NCBI RefSeq assembly: GCF_020905415.1
Contig: NZ_JAJJMP010000001.1
Span: forward strand, 2,553,501 to 2,617,500
Reading direction: 5' to 3'
Source: Myroides oncorhynchi
GTDB taxonomy: Bacteria; Bacteroidota; Bacteroidia; Flavobacteriales; Flavobacteriaceae
Length of the DNA stretch: 64,000 nucleotides
Shown: one piece after another, positions 59,071 through 64,000 of the stretch
Position numbering within the stretch: the stretch's first letter is position 1
Layout: each line of letters begins with the position of its first letter
Position numbers and translations under genes: made by a program
Notes under the pieces: generated by a model
The model's input: only the letters and a program-made list of their open reading frames with translations
Databases searched by the model: none
Told to the model about the DNA's origin: nothing

Positions 59071-60255
59071 ATGAATAAAATTTATAGAAGTACGAAAGTT
59101 TTGTTTTTAGGAGGACTATTATTTGGTTTATCTGTATTTTTCGTTAGTTGTAAAAATCAGTCAAATGAAGGAGCTGAAGAAGTAGCTGCTTTAGAAGTAA
59201 AAACCAATGTAGTGGAGAAAGGTGATGCCTTAGTGTTAAAAAAATATACTGCATCATTAGAAGGAAGAGTTAATGTAGAGGTACGTGCACAAGCTTCTGG
59301 GTATATAGAAAAGATATTAGTTGAAGAAGGAAGCTATGTGAAAAAAGGGCAAGCATTAATGCTAATTGATGCTCAACCTTACCGCATACAACTAAATAAT
59401 GCCAATGCTAGTTTAAGAGCAGCGCAGGCAGCATTAGTCAATGCACAGTTAGAAAAAGATAAAGTACAGTCTTTATTAGATAATAAGTTCGTATCACCAA
59501 TACAGTTAAAAACAGCAGAGGCAGTCTTAGACAATGCTAAGGCTAATGTAGCTCAAGCTCAGGCAGCTGTAGCAGAGGCTAAGTTAAACTTAAGCTACTG
59601 TACAATCACCGCTCCAGTAGATGGGTTCTTAGGACGTATTACTAAACGTGTAGGAAACTTAGTAACAGCAGGTGAGGCAGAAGAGTTAACTACGATGTCT
59701 GATATCTCTCAGATGTTTGCTTATTTTTCATTGACAGAAGCAGATTATTTCAACTTAATTAAAGAGAATGGTTCTGCTGAGAATGTATTGAAGATGCCTA
59801 TTGAATTAGAATTGAGTAATGGAGATAAATATCCTATCACAGGTAAAGTAGATGTAATCAATGGAGAATTTGATGCTGGGACTAACTCTATTAGTGTACG
59901 TGCCGTATTTGATAATCCAGATCGATTATTGAGAAATGGTGGTACAGGTATCGTTAATTTAATGGCTACACATAGAGATGTGGTACAGGTACCTATCGCT
60001 GCAACGGCTGATTTACAGGATAAAATATTTGCTTATGTAGTGAATAAAGATAATACTGTAGATCAAAGACAATTAAAGATTATCGGTAAGAACCTCCATA
60101 CTTATTTTGTAGAATCAGGTGTTAAGCAAGGAGAAACTTTAGTGACTACAGGTGTGGATAAATTACAAGATGGTATGTCTATTGCTGTAGTAACAACGCC
60201 AACTAAGAGTGCTGGAGGGAATGTAGAGCCACAAACAGCTAAAGCAAGTGAGTAA
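59071..60255 (+). CDS. RND efflux periplasmic adaptor (membrane fusion protein)
   Basis: 394 residues from ATG 59071. A TTG at 59041 adds ten residues before the signal. The signal ends at FVSC (C27), so the adaptor is lipid-anchored, as AcrA is. In order are an N-terminal beta strand, the lipoyl half-motif VNVEVRAQASGYIEKILVEE GSYV (broken here for length; near 67-90), and a coiled-coil hairpin (about 105-170) rich in A, N and Q. The second lipoyl half follows (LNLSYCTITAPVDGFLGRIT), then the beta-barrel and membrane-proximal domains to 380. It links the inner-membrane pump (46 bases downstream) to the outer-membrane channel. It is first in the operon. Confidence 0.95.
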   Translation: MNKIYRSTKVLFLGGLLFGLSVFFVSCKNQSNEGAEEVAALEVKTNVVEKGDALVLKKYTASLEGRVNVEVRAQASGYIEKILVEEGSYVKKGQALMLIDAQPYRIQLNNANASLRAAQAALVNAQLEKDKVQSLLDNKFVSPIQLKTAEAVLDNAKANVAQAQAAVAEAKLNLSYCTITAPVDGFLGRITKRVGNLVTAGEAEELTTMSDISQMFAYFSLTEADYFNLIKENGSAENVLKMPIELELSNGDKYPITGKVDVINGEFDAGTNSISVRAVFDNPDRLLRNGGTGIVNLMATHRDVVQVPIAATADLQDKIFAYVVNKDNTVDQRQLKIIGKNLHTYFVESGVKQGETLVTTGVDKLQDGMSIAVVTTPTKSAGGNVEPQTAKASE

Positions 60256-60301
60256 GCAATCTTAAAAAGATTCTTTATTTTAATTAAAACAAACAGAACA
60301 A

Positions 60302-63300
60302 ATGCTTAAAAAGATAATACATAGACCTGTATTGGCTACAGTTATATCTCTTATTATAGTAATATTAGGGGCAGTAGGTTTAACACAGTTACCTATCGCT
60401 CAGTTCCCTGATATTGCACCTCCAAGTGTTTCGGTTATGGCTTCTTATCCAGGAGGTAATGCTGAGACTGTATTAAAGTCAGTAGTGACACCCTTAGAAG
60501 AGGTTATTAATGGGGTAGAGAATATGACTCACATAGAGTCTACAGCAAGTAATGATGGTACTGCTTCTATCACAGTATTTTTTGATTTAGAAACAGATCC
60601 TGATCAAGCCGCAGTAAATGTCCAAAATAGAGTAGCTCAGGTAACTGGTATATTACCAGCAGAGGTGCTACAAGCAGGGGTAATTACACAAAAGGAACAG
60701 CGTGGTATGATTATGATTGTAGATCTTATCAGTGATGATGCATCACTATATGATGAGACGTTCGTACAAAACTATGCTCGTATTAATTTAGTACGTGAGT
60801 TGAAACGTATTAAAGGAATTGGTAAAGTTCAGTTATTCGGTGAGAAAGATTATGCTATGCGTGTGTGGCTTGATCCTCACAAATTAGCAAATAGAGGTTT
60901 AACTCCTAAAGATGTAGAGCGTGCTATCCAGAGTCAAAGTATGGAGGTAGCTGCAGGTAACTTAGGGCAGAATGCAGGTGGTGCAGTACAGTATACTCTG
61001 ACATATCCAGGTAAGTATAATACTCCAGAACAGTTTGAGAATATTGTGGTTCAGGCTGATAAGAGTGGTAATGTGTTGTACTTAAGAGATTTGGCTCGTA
61101 TTGAATTTGGTGCAGTAGCTTATGATGAGGAGAATAAGATCAATAGTTTGGACGCAGTGAGTATGATGATTTTCCAAACAAAAGGATCAAATGCTAATGA
61201 GATTCAAGCAGAGGTATATAAAGTACTAGAGGATTTAACACCTCAGTTGCCTAAAGGGTTAAGATATAACGTAACTTTTGCTAATAAAACACAATTAGAT
61301 GAGTCTATTAATCAGGTGAAGACTACTCTAGTGGAGGCATTCTTATTGGTATTCTTGATTGTCTATATTTTCTTACAAGATTTTAGATCGACAATCATAC
61401 CTGCAATAGCAGTACCTGTATCGTTAATCGGTACGTTCTTCTTCTTGAATTTATTAGGGTTCTCAATTAATATGTTAACGTTATTCGCATTAGTACTAGC
61501 CATTGGTATTGTCGTCGATGATGCCATCGTGGTAGTGGAGGCAGTCCATAGTACGATGGAACTCGAGGGCTTAAATGCAAAAGAGGCTACGTCTAAAGCG
61601 ATGAGTGAGATCTCTGGGGCGATTATATCTATTACATTAGTAATGTCTGCAGTATTCTTACCAGTAGGGTTTATGGAAGGACCAGTAGGGGTGTTCTATA
61701 AGCAGTTTGCCTATACGCTGGCGATAGCTATTATGATTTCGGCAGTTAATGCCTTAACATTGAGTCCTGCGTTATGTGCTCTTTTATTAAAGAATCATCA
61801 TCATGACTTAGAAAATACAGGAGAAGTAAAGAAGAACGGGTTTAAAACTAGATTCTTTAGATCATTTAATGCTGGATTTACTTCATTGACTAATAAGTAT
61901 ATCGGTGGTGTTAAATTCTTAATCAAAAGAAAGGTACTTAGTTTATGTATTCTAGTGGGATCTATCGTAGGTATGGTATTGTTAATGAATAGCACATCTA
62001 AAGGGTTTATTCCTAATGAGGATCAGGGATTTGCGATGTTTGCTCTTTCGTTACCTCCGGGTTCTTCTATTGATAGAACTGCTAAAGTATTAAAAGAAGG
62101 TGATGAGATTATGAGAAATCATCCAGCTATTAAGGCAGTAACTACTATCTCAGGGTTTAATATTTTAGGTAATGCAGCCAGTCCAGCTTATGGAATGGGG
62201 TTCATCTCATTTAAAGATTTAAAAGACAGAGGAGATGTAAAAGATATAAATGAATTAATCGCACAGTTAAATAAAGACTTAGAAGTATTAAAAGAGGGTG
62301 ATTTTTATGTGTTTGCTAACCCTACAGTACCAGGATTTGGAGACTTTGATGGATTAGAATTAGTAGTACAAGATAAAAGAGGGGGAAGTATAGATGATTT
62401 CGCTAATGTGGTGAATCAGTTTAATAAGGATTTAAGTGAGACAAATGAGGTGTTAAGTGCATTCACGATGTTTAAAGCTGATTTCCCAATGTATAAAATA
62501 GTAGTAGATCCTGTAAAAGCGAAGATGCACGGTGTAGATGTAAGTGATATGATGAGCGCAGTACAGTTATTCTATGGATCTGCACAGGTAAATGACTTTA
62601 ACCGTTTCGGAAAACAGTTTAAGGTATTTGTACAAGGAGATTCACAGTTTAGAGCGGATGAAGAGTCGTTTAAGACAATCTATGTGACGGCTGGATCAGG
62701 TGAGATGATACCAATTAGTTCATTAGCTCACTTAGAGAAAGTGTATGGACCTCAGGCTATCAGTAGACATAACTTGTTTAACTCTATCGCTGTCAATGGT
62801 ATTATCAATCCAGGTACAAGTACTGGAGATGCAATGGCAGCTGTAGAGAAAGTGGCAGCAGAGAAATTACCTGCAGGATATGGAATTGAGTGGTTAGGAT
62901 TAAGTAAGGAAGAGAAGAAATCAGGAGGACAGATGGCATTCATCTTTGGACTATCATTATTATTCATTTATTTTATTTTAGCGGCACAATATGAAAGTTA
63001 TATCTTACCATTAGTAGTATTATTATCATTACCAGTAGGTATTATGGGAGTATTTATAGCTATAGGTTCAGTGGGTATTGCAAATAATATTTATGTACAG
63101 GTGGGACTGATTATGCTGGTCGGCTTGCTGGCGAAGAATGCTATTCTGATAGTAGAGTTCGCAGTACAGAAACGCCAAGGAGGAATGAGTATCGTAGATG
63201 CAGCAGTAGAAGCATCACGCTTACGTCTTCGTCCTATCTTAATGACATCATTTGCGTTTGTAGCAGGTTTGATACCATTGATGTTTGTTCAAGGTTCTTC

Positions 63301-63463
63301 AGCACAAGGAAACCACTCTATTAGTATTGGTACTGCAGGAGGGATGATCTTTGGGGTTATATTGGGAATATTTGTTATCCCATTCCTTTATGTATTCTTC
63401 CAATATCTTCAAGAGAAAATTAGTGGGAAGGCACCAGAACAACCAGAAGTATTAGAAGACTAG
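60302..63463 (+). CDS. RND efflux inner-membrane pump (HAE1 family)
   Basis: 1053 residues, the full AcrB-like length with 12 membrane helices and two large periplasmic loops. The start KIIHRPVLATVISLIIVILG and TQLPIAQFPDIAPPSVSVMA is standard. Helix 4 holds the proton-relay aspartate pair in VLAIGIVVDDAIVVVEAV, followed by the helix-5/6 block SEISGAIISITLVMSAVFLP. The second half repeats with IYFILAAQYESYILPLVVLL, then VGLIMLVGLLAKNAILIVEF carrying the conserved lysine and N. It exports hydrophobic drugs, dyes or bile salts using the proton gradient. It forms a tripartite pump with the adaptor upstream and the outer-membrane factor downstream. The exact substrate is unknown. Confidence 0.97.
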   Translation: MLKKIIHRPVLATVISLIIVILGAVGLTQLPIAQFPDIAPPSVSVMASYPGGNAETVLKSVVTPLEEVINGVENMTHIESTASNDGTASITVFFDLETDPDQAAVNVQNRVAQVTGILPAEVLQAGVITQKEQRGMIMIVDLISDDASLYDETFVQNYARINLVRELKRIKGIGKVQLFGEKDYAMRVWLDPHKLANRGLTPKDVERAIQSQSMEVAAGNLGQNAGGAVQYTLTYPGKYNTPEQFENIVVQADKSGNVLYLRDLARIEFGAVAYDEENKINSLDAVSMMIFQTKGSNANEIQAEVYKVLEDLTPQLPKGLRYNVTFANKTQLDESINQVKTTLVEAFLLVFLIVYIFLQDFRSTIIPAIAVPVSLIGTFFFLNLLGFSINMLTLFALVLAIGIVVDDAIVVVEAVHSTMELEGLNAKEATSKAMSEISGAIISITLVMSAVFLPVGFMEGPVGVFYKQFAYTLAIAIMISAVNALTLSPALCALLLKNHHHDLENTGEVKKNGFKTRFFRSFNAGFTSLTNKYIGGVKFLIKRKVLSLCILVGSIVGMVLLMNSTSKGFIPNEDQGFAMFALSLPPGSSIDRTAKVLKEGDEIMRNHPAIKAVTTISGFNILGNAASPAYGMGFISFKDLKDRGDVKDINELIAQLNKDLEVLKEGDFYVFANPTVPGFGDFDGLELVVQDKRGGSIDDFANVVNQFNKDLSETNEVLSAFTMFKADFPMYKIVVDPVKAKMHGVDVSDMMSAVQLFYGSAQVNDFNRFGKQFKVFVQGDSQFRADEESFKTIYVTAGSGEMIPISSLAHLEKVYGPQAISRHNLFNSIAVNGIINPGTSTGDAMAAVEKVAAEKLPAGYGIEWLGLSKEEKKSGGQMAFIFGLSLLFIYFILAAQYESYILPLVVLLSLPVGIMGVFIAIGSVGIANNIYVQVGLIMLVGLLAKNAILIVEFAVQKRQGGMSIVDAAVEASRLRLRPILMTSFAFVAGLIPLMFVQGSSAQGNHSISIGTAGGMIFGVILGIFVIPFLYVFFQYLQEKISGKAPEQPEVLED

Positions 63464-63492
63464 TATTTCAACAGACTATAATTAATTAGAGA

Positions 63493-64000
63493 ATGAGAAA
63501 AGTAGTATATATAGTAATAGGTTCAATGTTATTCACTGCATGTAAAGTAGGGAAAAACTATGAAAGACCATCTGTAGAAACACCAAAGCAGTTTTATAGT
63601 GAAACTGCTTCGGATACTATAGCTAATGATTTGGCACAGTTAGGATATGAGCAATTCTTTAAAAATGAAGAGTTGACTGGATTAATCACAATTGCGTTAG
63701 AGCGAAATACTGATTTGCAATTAGCAATAAAGAATATAGAGCAAACAAAATTGTTATTCACTCAATCTAAGATGGCTTTATTACCTCAATTGTCAATGAA
63801 TGTTGGGGCTAGTAGAACAGAGTCTTCTAAGAATAGCTATTTAGCTGCCAATGATGCAGGGCGTATTAACGATGATTTTAATGCAAGACTTGATTTATCA
63901 TGGGAAGCAGATATATGGGGGAAGATTAGAAGAGAGAAAGAGGCTGCTCTAGCAACTCTAATGCAGACAGAAGAAGTAAAACGCGCTGTGCAAAATAGAT
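63493..64000 (+). CDS. Outer-membrane efflux factor (NodT family), 3' end outside window
   Basis: The ATG lies 29 bases after the pump stop, and 169 codons are visible before the right edge. The signal MRKVVYIVIGSMLFTAC gives lipid-modified C17, then KVGKNYERPSVETP, the NodT-type start (VGPxYxxP). A helical part follows, with LGYEQFFKNEELTGLITIAL, ERNTDLQLAIKNIEQ and FNARLDLSWEADIWGKIRRE, the last being the well-known W-E-x-D-x-W-G motif of OprM/TolC-like factors. It makes the trimeric outer-membrane channel of the pump. The gene is complete in the visible part; the C-terminal two thirds are not seen. Confidence 0.94.
   Translation, partial: MRKVVYIVIGSMLFTACKVGKNYERPSVETPKQFYSETASDTIANDLAQLGYEQFFKNEELTGLITIALERNTDLQLAIKNIEQTKLLFTQSKMALLPQLSMNVGASRTESSKNSYLAANDAGRINDDFNARLDLSWEADIWGKIRREKEAALATLMQTEEVKRAVQNR

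Overview
The window reads as a chromosomal segment from a member of the Bacteroidota, family Flavobacteriaceae, probably close to Myroides or Flavobacterium. The evidence is an AT-rich composition, a SusC/SusD pair, lipoproteins with SD-rich mature starts, fused alpha/beta E1 dehydrogenases, DUF4294 and LytTR proteins, almost no Shine-Dalgarno sequences, and many promoters with the Bacteroidota -7 box TAnnTTTG. There is no rRNA, no recognisable tRNA, no CRISPR array and no transposase.

Layout. 1-7.5 kb: three large surface or fibre-type proteins, the first cut by the window edge. 7.8-12.3 kb: an AlkB-type dioxygenase, a lipoprotein, a decayed copy of the alkB 3' end, then a Crp-type regulator / esterase / Crp-type regulator / AhpD-like cluster. 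12.3-19 kb: a large conserved unknown protein, two small unknown or lipoprotein genes, a YdbS/YdbT-type PH-domain membrane pair and a third Crp-type regulator with a palindrome in its leader. 19.2-26.4 kb: two tandem terminator-like hairpin units, an LTA-synthase-like sulfatase, bioB, a lipoprotein, and a divergent MFS exporter/LysR pair. 26.7-30.3 kb: a four-gene siderophore ABC importer with a clear promoter and a possible Fur-type operator. 30.5-31.2 kb: an acyl-CoA thioesterase and, upstream on the same strand, a cobalamin riboswitch followed only by a decayed reading frame. 31.7-39.5 kb: a fused E1, purC, a nitroreductase, a second fused E1 and a serine-palmitoyltransferase-like enzyme. 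39.6-43.6 kb: minus-strand MFS exporter, chloramphenicol acetyltransferase, SseB-like protein and M42 peptidase. 43.7-47.1 kb: DUF4294, dnaX split by a ten-A slippery run, and a CvfB-like protein. 47.8-55.8 kb: WYL regulator, SusCD pair, and an OmpR-type two-component system. 56-64 kb: a LytS/LytTR pair and a tripartite RND efflux system, cut at the right edge.

The strongest observations are dnaX and the riboswitch. In dnaX the zero frame ends six codons after an A AAA AAG heptamer, while the -1 frame carries the whole tau-like C-terminal half with an inverted repeat downstream. The cobalamin aptamer looks intact but has lost its gene. Smaller signals are an alkB pseudogene fragment, two related decayed intergenic sequences 33 kb apart, tandem hairpin units, and several dyads that fit operators.

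Functional annotations rest on motif and family recognition by reading. No database search was run. Domain boundaries are approximate.
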